Positions 18,204 to 27,188 of a stretch of 64,000 nucleotides of DNA are shown piece after piece. The stretch spans positions 62,001 through 126,000 of the forward strand of contig NZ_JAFMOF010000004.1 of assembly GCF_017349075.1 (NCBI RefSeq). The letters are read 5' to 3'. The notes beneath the pieces were generated by a model that did no database searches, was not told the DNA's origin, and saw nothing but the letters and a program-made list of their open reading frames with translations. The DNA comes from Streptomyces triculaminicus (GTDB taxonomy: Bacteria > Actinomycetota > Actinomycetes > Streptomycetales > Streptomycetaceae). Within the stretch, counting starts at the first letter, position 1. Every line of letters begins with the position of its first letter. Made by a program: the position numbers and the translations under genes.

Positions 18204-19490
18204 ATGGCCCTGCCCCGCCCCCGTGTGTTCATCGCCCACAGCTCGAACTGCCCGCCCGAGGACGCCTGTGGGTGCCGCGCGTTCCTCACGGCCACGGAGC
18301 TGTACCTGGGCACGTTGGGATGCGTTCCCGTCTACGACAAGGCCTACCTCGCCGGCGGCTGCGAGTGGAGCCCCGAGCTGATGCGCCTGATGGGCTCCTG
18401 CCACGGCATGGTCGTCCTGGTGTCCCCGCACGCCCTCGGCTCCCGGCACGTCAGGAACGAGACGCGGATCGCCGAGTTCATGCGGGCGAACAGCGAGGGC
18501 TCGTTCGTCCTCCTTCCGGTGCTGCTGCCGGGGGTCCGCAGACCGGACCTCGACGGGAACGGGAGCGAGCTGAAAGAGCTCGGCCTCTCGAAATACGACC
18601 TGGTGTACTGGACGGCCGACGCCGGCCCCGGAAAACCCCCCGAGAAGCTGGCAAAGAGCCTGCTGCCGCTGGTGGAGCGGCGCGGATCCCTCCCCCACCC
18701 CGAGGTGACGGAGTACGTCGCCTGCCGCATCGCGGGGCTGTCCGACGCCGTCCTGGAACGCACGGCGGAGATCCTCGGCGTCACCACGCTGGCCTACGCC
18801 CGGCACCACACGAGCCAGCGCGTCTCCCGAGGCCTGCTGACCGAGCGGCCGCTGGCGGAGTTCGGCGACCCGTGTCTCATGCGCGAGGCCCTCGGCTATT
18901 TCCTGGGCCGGCTGGCGGACAGAAGCCACCGCCAGGAGATCGTCGACCTCGTCGTGCCGTACGCGCGCGTCCCGCGTGGGGCCGCCGACCAGCTGCAGGC
19001 TTTGTCCAAGGCGGCCCGGGGGCGGGTCGCGCTGTTGGAGTCCCGGTCGGGGCACACGGCCGAGATGTATCTGCGGCGGGCGAGCGAGTCCCCGGACCCC
19101 TGGCTGGTGCACAGACCCGTCCCGCGCACGGGGATGCCCTGGGTGGAGAGCATCGTCGGCGACATCCGGGACTTCCTCCACCGGGAACTCTGCTTCGGTG
19201 AGCCGTGTGGACCGGCCGAACTGCACAAGGTCCTCGTCCGCCATGAGCGCGAGTCCGGCGGTCCGGTGACCGTCGCCCTGCACGAGCCGGCCGAGGCCCG
19301 GCTGCTGCAACGGCTGCCGGAAGAGTTCCCCAGGTTGCTGTTCCTCTTCTCCTCCGCCCAGGTCACGGACGCCCCGCCCGCGCTCGGCAGCCGCAACCGG
19401 CTCATATCCCTGACGCCCGGCCAGGAGCGCGACATGCTGGCCACGCACCGCCGCTTCCACGGCGCCCACGCGCCATACGGCCCGGTGTAG
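18204..19490 (+). CDS. TIR-domain protein, candidate effector of the conflict island
   Basis: A 428-aa protein. Residues 7-150 match a TIR domain: VFIAHSSN at the start, GCVPVYDKAYLAGG, WSPELM and a MVVLVSPHALGSRHVRNE core. Glu54 and Glu58 are candidates for the catalytic glutamate of NAD-cleaving TIRs. Residues 170-428 form an unrecognised domain containing a helical part (EVTEYVACRIAGLS), a second alpha/beta part and the segment VESIVGDIRDFLHREL, possibly an effector-associated adaptor. It starts 5 bp after the upstream stop, so it belongs to the operon. TIR domains in bacterial defence deplete NAD+ or make signal nucleotides on activation. The effector role is inferred from context. Confidence 0.85.
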   Translation: MALPRPRVFIAHSSNCPPEDACGCRAFLTATELYLGTLGCVPVYDKAYLAGGCEWSPELMRLMGSCHGMVVLVSPHALGSRHVRNETRIAEFMRANSEGSFVLLPVLLPGVRRPDLDGNGSELKELGLSKYDLVYWTADAGPGKPPEKLAKSLLPLVERRGSLPHPEVTEYVACRIAGLSDAVLERTAEILGVTTLAYARHHTSQRVSRGLLTERPLAEFGDPCLMREALGYFLGRLADRSHRQEIVDLVVPYARVPRGAADQLQALSKAARGRVALLESRSGHTAEMYLRRASESPDPWLVHRPVPRTGMPWVESIVGDIRDFLHRELCFGEPCGPAELHKVLVRHERESGGPVTVALHEPAEARLLQRLPEEFPRLLFLFSSAQVTDAPPALGSRNRLISLTPGQERDMLATHRRFHGAHAPYGPV

Positions 19491-19564
19491 GGACCGGCCG
19501 CCCGTCGAGGAGCTCGGCCACGTGGCCTGAGAACCCGTGGCGGCGCGCCCATGGGCGGCCCAGG

Positions 19565-19592
19565 CTGGGACAGAAGACCTGGGACAGAAGAC
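19565..19592. repeat. 14-bp perfect tandem duplication upstream of xfp
   Basis: CTGGGACAGAAGAC occurs twice (19565-19578, 19579-19592), followed by a partial third copy TGGGGA. It lies 34 bp upstream of the phosphoketolase start, in its leader. The role is unknown. Confidence 0.65.
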
Positions 19593-19625
19593 TGGGGAAG
19601 GCCCGACCAGCGTTGCGGAGGACTC

Positions 19626-22004
19626 ATGCGGAACGACACGACGACCGGCGGCCCCGGCGAGCGGGAGCGGCAGGCCCTGGACGCGCACTGGCGCGCCGCG
19701 AACTACCTGGCCGTCGGACAGATCTATCTGATGGGCAACCCCCTGCTGAGGGAGCCGTTGCGCCCCGAGCACGTCAAACCGAGGCTGCTCGGCCACTGGG
19801 GGACGTCGCCGGGGCTGAACCTCGTCCACACCCACCTCAACCGGGTCATCCGCTCCCGTGAGCTTCAGGTCCTGTGCGTCTGGGGCCCGGGGCACGGCGG
19901 GCCGGCGGTGCTGGCCAACTCCTGGCTGGACGGGTCGTACTCCGAGACGTACCCCGACGTCGGCCGGGACGCGGCGGGCATGGAGCGGCTGTTCCGGCAG
20001 TTCTCCTTCCCCGGGGGCGTGCCCAGCCATGTGGCACCCGAGACGCCGGGCTCGATCCACGAGGGCGGGGAGCTGGGCTACTCCCTCTCCCACGCCTACG
20101 GGGCGGCCTTCGACAACCCCGACCTCCTCGTCGCGTGCGTCATCGGCGACGGGGAGGCCGAGACCGGTCCGCTCGCCGCGTCCTGGCACGGAAACAAGTT
20201 CCTCGACCCGGTCCACGACGGGGCCGTGCTGCCGATCCTCCACCTCAACGGCTACAAAATCGCCAACCCGGCCGTCCTCGCCCGCATCCCCGAGCCCGAG
20301 CTGGACGACCTGCTGCGCGGCTACGGCCACGAACCCCTCCACGTGACCGGCGACGAGCCCATGGCCGTCCACCGGGACATGGCCGCAGCCCTGGACACCG
20401 CCCTCGACCGGATCGCCCTGATCCAGCGCACCGCGCGGCAGGAGGGCGTCACCGAACGCCCACGCTGGCCGGTGATCGTGCTGCGCACCCCGAAGGGCTG
20501 GACCGGCCCGGCCGAGGTCGACGGCCTGCCCGTCGAGGGCACCTGGCGGTCCCACCAGGTGCCGCTGTCCGGCGTCCGCGACAACCCCGAACACCTGCGG
20601 CAGCTCGAGGCGTGGCTGCGCTCGTACCGGCCGGAAGAGCTGTTCGACCAGCAGGGACGGCCCCGGCCCGAGGTGCTGGCCTGCGTGCCCGCCGGCGAGC
20701 GCAGGCTCGGCGCGACCCCGCATGCCAACGGCGGTCTGCTCCTGCGCGACCTGCCCCTTCCGGACCTGGAGCGTTTCGCCGTCCCCGTCGACAAGCCCGG
20801 GGCCACCCTGCACGAGCCCACCCGCGTCCTGGGCGACCTCCTCGAGAACGTCATGGAGGCGACCACCGATCGCCGGGACTTCCGCCTGGTCGGCCCCGAC
20901 GAGACCGCCTCCAACCGGCTCCAGGCCGTCTACCGGGCCAGTGGCAAGGCCTGGCAGGCCACGACCGTCACCACCGACGAGCACCTGGACCGGCACGGCC
21001 GGGTCATGGAGATCCTCTCCGAGCACACCTGCCAGGGCTGGCTCGAGGGGTACCTCCTCACCGGCCGGCACGGGCTGTTCTCCTGCTACGAGGCCTTCGT
21101 CCACATCGTCGACTCCATGGTCAACCAGCACGTCAAATGGCTGCGGGTCAGCCGCCGGCTGCCGTGGCGCCGGCCCATCGCCTCCCTCAACTACCTGCTC
21201 ACCTCGCACGTATGGCGCCAGGACCACAACGGCTTCTCCCACCAGGACCCCGGCTTCATCGACCACATCCTCAACAAGAGCCCCGAAGCCGTACGGGTCT
21301 ACCTGCCGCCGGACGCCAACACCCTGCTGTCCGTGGCCGACCACGCCCTGCGCAGCCGCGACTACGTCAACGTCATCGTCGCCGGCAAACAGCCCTGCTT
21401 CGACTGGCTGGGCCTGGAGGAGGCCCGGGCGCACTGCGCGCGCGGCGCCGGGATCTGGCCGTGGGCCGGCACCGAGGACGGCACCCGCGATCCCGACGTG
21501 GTCCTCGCCTGCGCCGGCGACGTGCCCACCCAGGAGGTGCTCGCGGCCGCGCAGCTCGTCCGCCACCACCTGCCCGAACTGTCCGTGCGCGTCGTCAACG
21601 TCGTCGACCTCGCCAGGCTGCTGCCCGCCGGGGAGCACCCGCACGGCATGACCGACCCCGAGTACGACGCGCTGTTCACCCGGGACAGGCCGGTCGTCTT
21701 CGCCTACCACGGCTACCCCTGGCTCATCCACCGCCTCGCCTACCGCCGCACCGGCCACGCCAACCTGCACGTGCGCGGCTACAAGGAGATCGGCACCACG
21801 ACCACCCCGTTCGACATGGTCGTGCGCAACGACCTCGACCGCTACCGCCTCGTCATGGACGTCATCGACCGCGTCCCCGGCCTCGCCGTCCGCGCCGCCG
21901 CCGTCCGGCAGGCCATGGAGGACGCCCGCACCCGCCACCACGCCTGGATCCGTGAGCACGGCACGGACCTGCCGGAGGTCGCGGAATGGACGTGGCAGGG
22001 CTGA
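19626..22004 (+). CDS. xfp: Xylulose-5-phosphate/fructose-6-phosphate phosphoketolase
   Basis: A 792-aa thiamine-diphosphate enzyme cleaving xylulose-5-P or fructose-6-P to acetyl-phosphate plus glyceraldehyde-3-P or erythrose-4-P. Visible signatures: GHWGTSPGLN near residue 60, the phosphoketolase EGGELGYSLSHAYG segment, and the ThDP-Mg motif GDGEAETGPLAASWHGNK. Length equals the family norm of about 790-800. GCGGAGGACTC precedes the ATG. In streptomycetes phosphoketolases are linked to carbon overflow or low-oxygen metabolism, and a universal stress gene converges on it 18 bp downstream. It is monocistronic, with about 130 bp of leader carrying a short tandem repeat. Confidence 0.95.
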   Translation: MRNDTTTGGPGERERQALDAHWRAANYLAVGQIYLMGNPLLREPLRPEHVKPRLLGHWGTSPGLNLVHTHLNRVIRSRELQVLCVWGPGHGGPAVLANSWLDGSYSETYPDVGRDAAGMERLFRQFSFPGGVPSHVAPETPGSIHEGGELGYSLSHAYGAAFDNPDLLVACVIGDGEAETGPLAASWHGNKFLDPVHDGAVLPILHLNGYKIANPAVLARIPEPELDDLLRGYGHEPLHVTGDEPMAVHRDMAAALDTALDRIALIQRTARQEGVTERPRWPVIVLRTPKGWTGPAEVDGLPVEGTWRSHQVPLSGVRDNPEHLRQLEAWLRSYRPEELFDQQGRPRPEVLACVPAGERRLGATPHANGGLLLRDLPLPDLERFAVPVDKPGATLHEPTRVLGDLLENVMEATTDRRDFRLVGPDETASNRLQAVYRASGKAWQATTVTTDEHLDRHGRVMEILSEHTCQGWLEGYLLTGRHGLFSCYEAFVHIVDSMVNQHVKWLRVSRRLPWRRPIASLNYLLTSHVWRQDHNGFSHQDPGFIDHILNKSPEAVRVYLPPDANTLLSVADHALRSRDYVNVIVAGKQPCFDWLGLEEARAHCARGAGIWPWAGTEDGTRDPDVVLACAGDVPTQEVLAAAQLVRHHLPELSVRVVNVVDLARLLPAGEHPHGMTDPEYDALFTRDRPVVFAYHGYPWLIHRLAYRRTGHANLHVRGYKEIGTTTTPFDMVVRNDLDRYRLVMDVIDRVPGLAVRAAAVRQAMEDARTRHHAWIREHGTDLPEVAEWTWQG

Positions 22005-22022
22005 CCGAGGAGGTCGGGGGAA

Positions 22023-22883
22023 CTACGGGTGCGGCACCACGGCCACGGGGCAGGAGGCGTGGTGCAGCACCGCGTGGGTGACGTGGCCGACGCGCCGGCG
22101 GGCGGTGCGGCGTCCGACGACGAGGAGCCCGGCCCGCCCGCCGGTGGAGAGCAACACCTCTGCCCCGCTGCCCATTTCGACGTGCTCGGCGACCGTCACG
22201 TCCGGATACACCTGCCGCCACGGCCGCAGGGCCTCGGCCAGCCGCCGCTTCTCCAGCGGTTCGAGCCCTCCGGCCTCGTCGGCCAGGCGCAGGGATCCGG
22301 GGCTCCGGGCGAAGACCGGGGGCAGCGACCAGGCCCGTACGGCCCGAAGGCGCGCGCCCCGCGCCTGCGCGGCCTCGAAGGCGAACTCCAGGACGCGGTC
22401 CCCCTCCTCCGTGACGTCGTCGACGCCCACCACCACCTCGTCCGACGCGGGCCCCTCGCCCGCCTCGCCGGGGTCGCGGACGAGCACCACCGGGCTCTCG
22501 GCCTGCCGCAGCACGTGCAGGGCGACGGAGCCGACCAGGTACCCGACCAGGGCGCCGTGGCCGCGCGATCCGAGCACGAGCAGGCCGGTCCGCCGCGTCT
22601 CGGCGACCAGGGCCGGCACCGCGTCGTCCGGCAGCACATGGGCCGAGACCGGCAGCCCGGGCTCGGCCGCGGTCACCCGGCTCTCCGCCGCCCGCAGCAG
22701 GTCGTGCGCCCAGCGCTCCTGCGTCCCCGCGTCCGCCTCGATGGGCAGGTCCAGGGGGTGCCAGGTCCAGGCGTGCACCAGGCGCAGCGCGGCGCCCCGG
22801 CGCCGTGCCTCGGCCGCCGCCCATACGGCGGCGGCCAGGCTGTGGTCGGTTCCGTCCACTCCCGCGGTGATCGTGCCGGACAT
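22023..22883 (-). CDS. Tandem universal stress protein
   Basis: A 286-aa cytoplasmic protein with two UspA domains (about 1-145 and 150-286). The first begins ITAGVDGTDHSLAAA and has the ATP-loop pattern GSRGHGALVGYLVGS. The second has VVVGVDDVTEEGD and a more divergent loop (VVGRRTARRRVGH). GGGAGGG lies upstream of the ATG. Tandem Usps of this size are typical of actinobacterial hypoxia/dormancy regulons, consistent with the CBS-BON, PPK2 and hydrogenase-remnant genes in this window. The exact function is unknown. Confidence 0.92.
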   Translation of the reverse strand: MSGTITAGVDGTDHSLAAAVWAAAEARRRGAALRLVHAWTWHPLDLPIEADAGTQERWAHDLLRAAESRVTAAEPGLPVSAHVLPDDAVPALVAETRRTGLLVLGSRGHGALVGYLVGSVALHVLRQAESPVVLVRDPGEAGEGPASDEVVVGVDDVTEEGDRVLEFAFEAAQARGARLRAVRAWSLPPVFARSPGSLRLADEAGGLEPLEKRRLAEALRPWRQVYPDVTVAEHVEMGSGAEVLLSTGGRAGLLVVGRRTARRRVGHVTHAVLHHASCPVAVVPHP

Positions 22884-23044
22884 GAGGCCCTCCCGGTGGC
22901 GGTACGGACATGCTCGCCGCGGCCCGCCGCCGCGCGCAACCGGGCCGCACTGCCGGGGCGTACTGCCGGGGCCGGGCGCCGTCGGGGCGGGTATTGGCTT
23001 CGCCGGCCGGGTTTGACCCGTCGGGAAACGGTCACTCGGGATGG

Positions 23045-23701
23045 ATGTGGTTCCTCAAGCCTCCGGGTGTCTACGCGCCGCAGGAGGACACGTGGATGCT
23101 GGAGGCCGCCCTGCGGCGGGAGTGCCTGCCGCCCGGGGCCCGGGTGCTCGACGTCGGGACGGGGACCGGCGCGCTCGCCCTCGCCGCGGCCCGGCAGGGG
23201 GCGGCACGGGTCACGGCCGTCGACGTCTCCGTGCGCGCGGTGCTCACCGCCCGCGTCAACGGCCTGCTGGCCCGGCGCCGCATCCGGGCGGTGCGCGGTG
23301 ACCTGCTGGGGCCGGTCACGGGGCAGCGCTTCGACCTGGTGCTGGTCAACCCGCCGTACATGCCCGCGCCCGCCACCGGGCGCCCGCCCCGGGCGGCCGA
23401 CCGGCCCCGGGACGCCGGGGAGGACGGGCGGAGGGTGCTCGATCCGCTGTGCGCCCGTGTACCCGCCCTGCTGGAGCCGGCCGGGGTGCTGCTGCTCGTG
23501 CACTCCGTGCTGTCCGGGGTGGAGACGACGCTCGCCCGGCTGGCCGAGGGCGGGCTGGACGCGCGGATCACCGACCGCCGGTTCGTTCCCTTCGGCCCGG
23601 TCGTCCGTGCGCGCGCCGAGTGGCTGCGCTCGCGCGGTCTGCTCGCGCCCGGTCAGGACAAGGAGGAACTGGTGGTGATCCGTGCCCGGCGCACCTCGTG
23701 A
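23045..23701 (+). CDS. HemK2/MTQ2-type SAM-dependent methyltransferase
   Basis: A 218-aa class I methyltransferase. It carries the SAM motif LDVGTGTGALALA (residues about 34-46) and the N-methylating active-site motif NPPYMP, as in HemK/PrmC glutamine and MTQ2-like enzymes. The N-terminal PPGVYAPQEDTWML is typical of the short HemK2-like group lacking the PrmC N-terminal domain. Start chosen at ATG 23045 because homology begins here; the ribosome site is weak and the frame is open upstream. The target could be a protein Gln or a small molecule. It overlaps the CDGSH gene downstream. Confidence 0.82.
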   Translation: MWFLKPPGVYAPQEDTWMLEAALRRECLPPGARVLDVGTGTGALALAAARQGAARVTAVDVSVRAVLTARVNGLLARRRIRAVRGDLLGPVTGQRFDLVLVNPPYMPAPATGRPPRAADRPRDAGEDGRRVLDPLCARVPALLEPAGVLLLVHSVLSGVETTLARLAEGGLDARITDRRFVPFGPVVRARAEWLRSRGLLAPGQDKEELVVIRARRTS

Positions 23702-23987
23702 CGCCCCTGACGCGCGTGACGCACATGACGACCGTGACCACCGTGAGCACGCCGCGCCCGGTCCGCCCGCCCGCCGCGTGTGGCAGGAGCTGGGCGGCCC
23801 GATGCTCGTCGAGGGGCCCGTCGAGGTCGTGGGGGACGACGGCACGCTCACGCGTTCCGACCGGCCCGTGGTCGCCCTGTGCACGTGCCGGCTGAGCCGG
23901 ATCTTCCCGTGGTGCGACACCAGCCATCGAGGTCCCCCGCCGCCACGGGGCGATGGAGAGTTCGGGGACGGGCCTTCCTCAGCGTAG
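23682..23987 (+). CDS. CDGSH-type iron-sulfur protein
   Basis: A protein of about 101 aa with one CDGSH motif near its C-terminus: ALCTCRLSRIFPWCDTSH, giving the 3Cys-1His 2Fe-2S ligands. The upstream part (LVEGPVEVVGDDG) is the usual companion segment of actinobacterial CDGSH proteins. The start is uncertain: GTG 23682 overlaps the methyltransferase end and is preceded, somewhat far, by AAGGAGG. GTG 23778 or ATG 23802 would give shorter proteins. The N-terminal 35 residues are low-complexity Arg/Asp/Ala. It overlaps the 3' end of the convergent gene by 9 bp. Confidence 0.82.
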   Translation: MPGAPRDAPDARDAHDDRDHREHAAPGPPARRVWQELGGPMLVEGPVEVVGDDGTLTRSDRPVVALCTCRLSRIFPWCDTSHRGPPPPRGDGEFGDGPSSA

Positions 23988-24965
23988 GGGCACGCGCAGC
24001 GACGACCGGCCCGCCCGCCAGGCGCCGAGGAGGTGGTCGCCCAGGCGTTCCTCCAGCAGCAGGGTGGCGGCGATCCCGAACACCACGTCGGCCGCCAGAC
24101 GCGGCTCCTCGCGGAGCAGGCCGCCGACGACCTCGTGGCGTACGAGCTGCTCGTGCACCGCGTCCGCCTCCACGTGCTCGGCGTAGAAGTGGACGGCCGC
24201 CGCTCCCCCGCCCAGCCTCTCCAGCGCCTCGATCATCCGCCGGGAGGCGGGCGGGGAGGTGCTCTCGACGACCGCGAAGTGCCCCACGAGGGCGCCGCGC
24301 GCGGCCCGGTGGAGGCCGAGGAGCGACATGAGGTTGACGGTGGCCAGGGTCGGGGCCGGGGCCGCGTCCAGGTAGTGGCCGTAGGTGTCGTCGAGGTACA
24401 GGTCCCGCATCAGGGCGGCGAAGAGCGTGGCGTGCACCCGCTCGGCGCGGCCGGCCCCGAACTCCTCGTACTCGACGGTGGCCAGGGCGGCCTTCGCCGC
24501 GCCGGTCAGCCGCGGGATCATCCAGGCGTGCGGGTCCGCCTCCTTGAGCTGGTAGAGCGAGCGGTGCGCGGCGTACTCGCGCAGCTGCCACAGCTGCCCC
24601 TCGTCCCGCAGGAAATGCGTGACGCCGTGGCCGTCGAGCGGTTCGGTCACCAGGTCGCCGAGCGCGGAGTCCACGTCGTCGCCGGGCGGTACGTCCGCGC
24701 GCAGGGCGGATCGGAACGCCCGTTCGAGGGCGTGGCGCAGCCGCAGCAGTCCGGGATCCCACTCCCATGTGTCGTCGACCCCGTCGAGGCCCCGGTAGTG
24801 GAGCTCGTAGCAGAGGTACAGCGCGAGCTGGAGGTCGTCGCCGTAGGGGTCCGCGCGGCCGGCGACGGCGTCGTCGGGCAGGCGGGCGCCGGGGTCGCGG
24901 GCGAGCGCCTCGGCGAGCGCGGCCGTCAGTTCCCCGCGCGGGGCCGGGCGGACCGCCACCGTCAC
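23979..24965 (-). CDS. Iron-containing redox enzyme family (heme-oxygenase-like fold) protein
   Basis: A 328-aa helical protein starting at a GTG that overlaps the stop of the upstream Rieske flavoprotein (GTGA). Motifs fit the heme-oxygenase-like diiron family: YLCYELHYRG near residue 55, YEEFGAGRAERVHATLF in the middle, and FYAEHVEADAVHEQLV with candidate Glu/His ligands. Members are oxidases, oxygenases or oxidative lyases using a labile diiron centre. Translational coupling to a Rieske/FAD protein suggests a supplied redox partner or shared pathway. The substrate is unknown. Confidence 0.8.
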   Translation of the reverse strand: MTVAVRPAPRGELTAALAEALARDPGARLPDDAVAGRADPYGDDLQLALYLCYELHYRGLDGVDDTWEWDPGLLRLRHALERAFRSALRADVPPGDDVDSALGDLVTEPLDGHGVTHFLRDEGQLWQLREYAAHRSLYQLKEADPHAWMIPRLTGAAKAALATVEYEEFGAGRAERVHATLFAALMRDLYLDDTYGHYLDAAPAPTLATVNLMSLLGLHRAARGALVGHFAVVESTSPPASRRMIEALERLGGGAAAVHFYAEHVEADAVHEQLVRHEVVGGLLREEPRLAADVVFGIAATLLLEERLGDHLLGAWRAGRSSLRVPLR

Positions 24966-26548
24966 TCCTCCGGGACGTCGCGGACGTCCCGCACGTCCAG
25001 GGGCCGGGTCGCCGGCCCTTGGAGGACCGTGCCGTCGACGGCGAACCGCGAGCCGTGGCAGGGGCACTCCCAGGTCCGCTCGGCGGCGTTGAAGGCCACC
25101 AGGCAGCCCAGGTGGGTGCAGCGCGCGGAGACCGCGCGCAGGGTGCCGTCGTCCTCCCGGTGGACGGCGCAGCGCCTGCCGCCCAGGCGGACGATGGCAC
25201 CGCCGCCGGGCGGGATGTCCGCGGCCGAGTCCGCGTGGGTCGTGGGCAGCCGGTCGCCGACGAAGTGGCGTCCGACGGACGCCTGGTGCCGGAGGAAGGC
25301 GGGCGCCTCGCGCACCGTGCTCCACAGCCGCCGCGGGTCGTACAGCCCGGCCCACGGCGGGACGTACCGCCCGACGATGAGTTCCGTCAGCAGCCGCCCG
25401 GCCATCACGCCGCCGCTCATGCCCCAGCCGCCGAAGCCGGTGGCGACGTAGGTGTGCTCGGCGCCCGGGTGGAAGGGCCCGACGAGCGGCACCGTGTCGG
25501 TGGGGTCGTTGTCCTGGGCCGCCCAGTGGTGGACGAACTCGGCGCGCGGGAAGTGCTCGGCCGCGAAGGCGGCGAGCCGGGCGTAGCGTTCGGCGACGCC
25601 GCCCTCGCCGGGGGTGAAGTGCTCGCCCGTGACGATCAGCAGCCGCCGCTCCTCGTCGTAGGGGGCCGTGCGCACCGACCGCGTCCGGTCCTCGTCGGTG
25701 ATGTACATCCCGGCCGGGTCGTCCCCGGCGGGGATCACGGCGGCGATCGCCAGCTCGCGGCGCGGGGAGAGCCTAGTGAACAGCAGGGCCCGGTCGAAGA
25801 CGGGGTAGTGGGTGGCCACGACGACCTCGCGGGCGGTGACCACGGCGCCGTTCTCGGTCGTCAGCCGGCACGGCGTGCCCTCGGTCAGCCCGGTGACCCG
25901 GGTGCGTTCGAAGAGGCGCCCACCGCGCTCGCGCAGGTCGTCCGCGAGCGCGAGCAGGTACTTGCGCGGGTGGAACTGCGCCTGGTCCTCGACGCGTACG
26001 GCGCCCGCGACCGGGAAGGGCAGCCCGGTCTCCTCGGTGTACGAGGCGTCCAGCCCGGCCCCACGGGCCGCCTCGGCCTCCGCCTCGACGGCCGCCCGCC
26101 GCGCCGGGTCGGTGACGTAGACGAAGGCGGGCGCCCGCTCCAGCTCGCAGTCCACGCGCAGCACGGCGGCGACCTCGACGACCCGTTCGACCGCCTCCCG
26201 CTGGGACCGCGCGTACAGCCGTGCGCCCTCCTCGCCGCGGGTGCGGCGCAGCTTGTCGTAGACGAAGGTGTGCAGCGCGGAGAGCTTGGCGGTGGTGTAC
26301 CCGCTGACCCCGGCGGCGAGGCGGTCGGCCTCCAGGACGGCCACCGAGCGGCCGGCGTCGATCAGCTCCCAGGCGGTGCTCAGGCCCGCGACACCGCCGC
26401 CGACGACGGCGACGTCCACGTCGAGGTCGGAGGTCAGCGGCTCGGCGCGGGGGGCCGCCGCCACCGTGGCCATCCAGTACGACTCGGCGCTGCCGGGAGG
26501 CTCGGGGACGGGGTCCGGGGGTGCGTCCGGGCCGGGAGTGCGTGACAT
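24962..26548 (-). CDS. FAD-dependent oxidoreductase with C-terminal Rieske domain
   Basis: A 528-aa protein. The N-terminal DAO-type FAD domain has the dinucleotide motif VAVVGGGVAGLSTAWEL (about residues 45-60). The C-terminal about 100 residues are a Rieske 2Fe-2S domain with CTHLGC and CPCHGS ligand pairs. This fusion is common in actinobacteria as a putative glycine-oxidase/amine-oxidase-like flavoprotein; substrate unknown. Start at ATG 26548 (MSRTPGP) chosen because earlier codons are not conserved-looking. Its stop overlaps the downstream heme-oxygenase-like gene, so the two are co-translated. Confidence 0.9.
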   Translation of the reverse strand: MSRTPGPDAPPDPVPEPPGSAESYWMATVAAAPRAEPLTSDLDVDVAVVGGGVAGLSTAWELIDAGRSVAVLEADRLAAGVSGYTTAKLSALHTFVYDKLRRTRGEEGARLYARSQREAVERVVEVAAVLRVDCELERAPAFVYVTDPARRAAVEAEAEAARGAGLDASYTEETGLPFPVAGAVRVEDQAQFHPRKYLLALADDLRERGGRLFERTRVTGLTEGTPCRLTTENGAVVTAREVVVATHYPVFDRALLFTRLSPRRELAIAAVIPAGDDPAGMYITDEDRTRSVRTAPYDEERRLLIVTGEHFTPGEGGVAERYARLAAFAAEHFPRAEFVHHWAAQDNDPTDTVPLVGPFHPGAEHTYVATGFGGWGMSGGVMAGRLLTELIVGRYVPPWAGLYDPRRLWSTVREAPAFLRHQASVGRHFVGDRLPTTHADSAADIPPGGGAIVRLGGRRCAVHREDDGTLRAVSARCTHLGCLVAFNAAERTWECPCHGSRFAVDGTVLQGPATRPLDVRDVRDVPEE

Positions 26549-26636
26549 GACCGTCCGGGTTCCCCCGATGCCGCGTCCGAAGCACAACGCTCCGGCGACG
26601 CGTCCGTCCGGGTGGCGCCCGCCGCCCGCGGGCGGC

Positions 26637-27131
26637 TCAGCCGAGGCGGTGCAGCGTGACGTCGGCGAGCCGCCCCTCGCTCACCTCGGCCGTCATGTAC
26701 GTGTGGTGCGGCTGGCGCCGCCGGTCGGTGGGGGAACCGGGGTTCAGCAGCCGCGGCCCGCCGGGAGCCGTGGTGTCCCACGGAATGTGGCTGTGGCCGA
26801 AGACCAGCACGTCCACCCCGGGGAACCGCTCGGCGCACCGCTTCTCGCGCCCCCGGGCCGGGCCGGTCCCGTGGACGACGGCGAACCGCAGCCCGCCGAT
26901 GTCGGCGAAAGCGACCTCGGGCAGCCGGGCGCGCAGTCCGGGGCCGTCGTTGTTGCCGTACACGCCGACGAGCCGTCGCGCGTGCGAGGCGAGGAGGTCG
27001 AGGGTGGCCACGTCCACCCAGTCCCCCGCGTGGATCACCACGTCCGCACGCGCCGCCTCCGCCAGGAGCTCCCCGGGAAGCGTGCGGGCGCGCCGGGGCA
27101 CATGGGTGTCCGACGTCAGCAGCAGCCGCAT
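26637..27131 (-). CDS. YfcE/MJ0936-type metallophosphoesterase
   Basis: A 164-aa calcineurin-like phosphoesterase. All five metal motifs are present: SDTHVP, GDWVD, YGNNDG, VVHGTG and FGHSHIP. This compact size matches YfcE-like phosphodiesterases, which hydrolyse small phosphodiesters in vitro and whose physiological substrate is usually unknown. It is a single gene, diverging from a flavoprotein 57 bp away. Confidence 0.9.
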   Translation of the reverse strand: MRLLLTSDTHVPRRARTLPGELLAEAARADVVIHAGDWVDVATLDLLASHARRLVGVYGNNDGPGLRARLPEVAFADIGGLRFAVVHGTGPARGREKRCAERFPGVDVLVFGHSHIPWDTTAPGGPRLLNPGSPTDRRRQPHHTYMTAEVSEGRLADVTLHRLG

Positions 27132-27188
27132 GGCGGTCACCCTAGCCTTCGGCTGGCGCACCGCCCTGGAACCGTGCCACCATCCTCT

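Noticed and set aside
17700..21959. 1419-codon ORF on the minus strand
   Set aside because: An antisense shadow of the phosphoketolase, TIR and amylase-like genes, with Val/Gly/Gln-rich composition and no recognisable motif.
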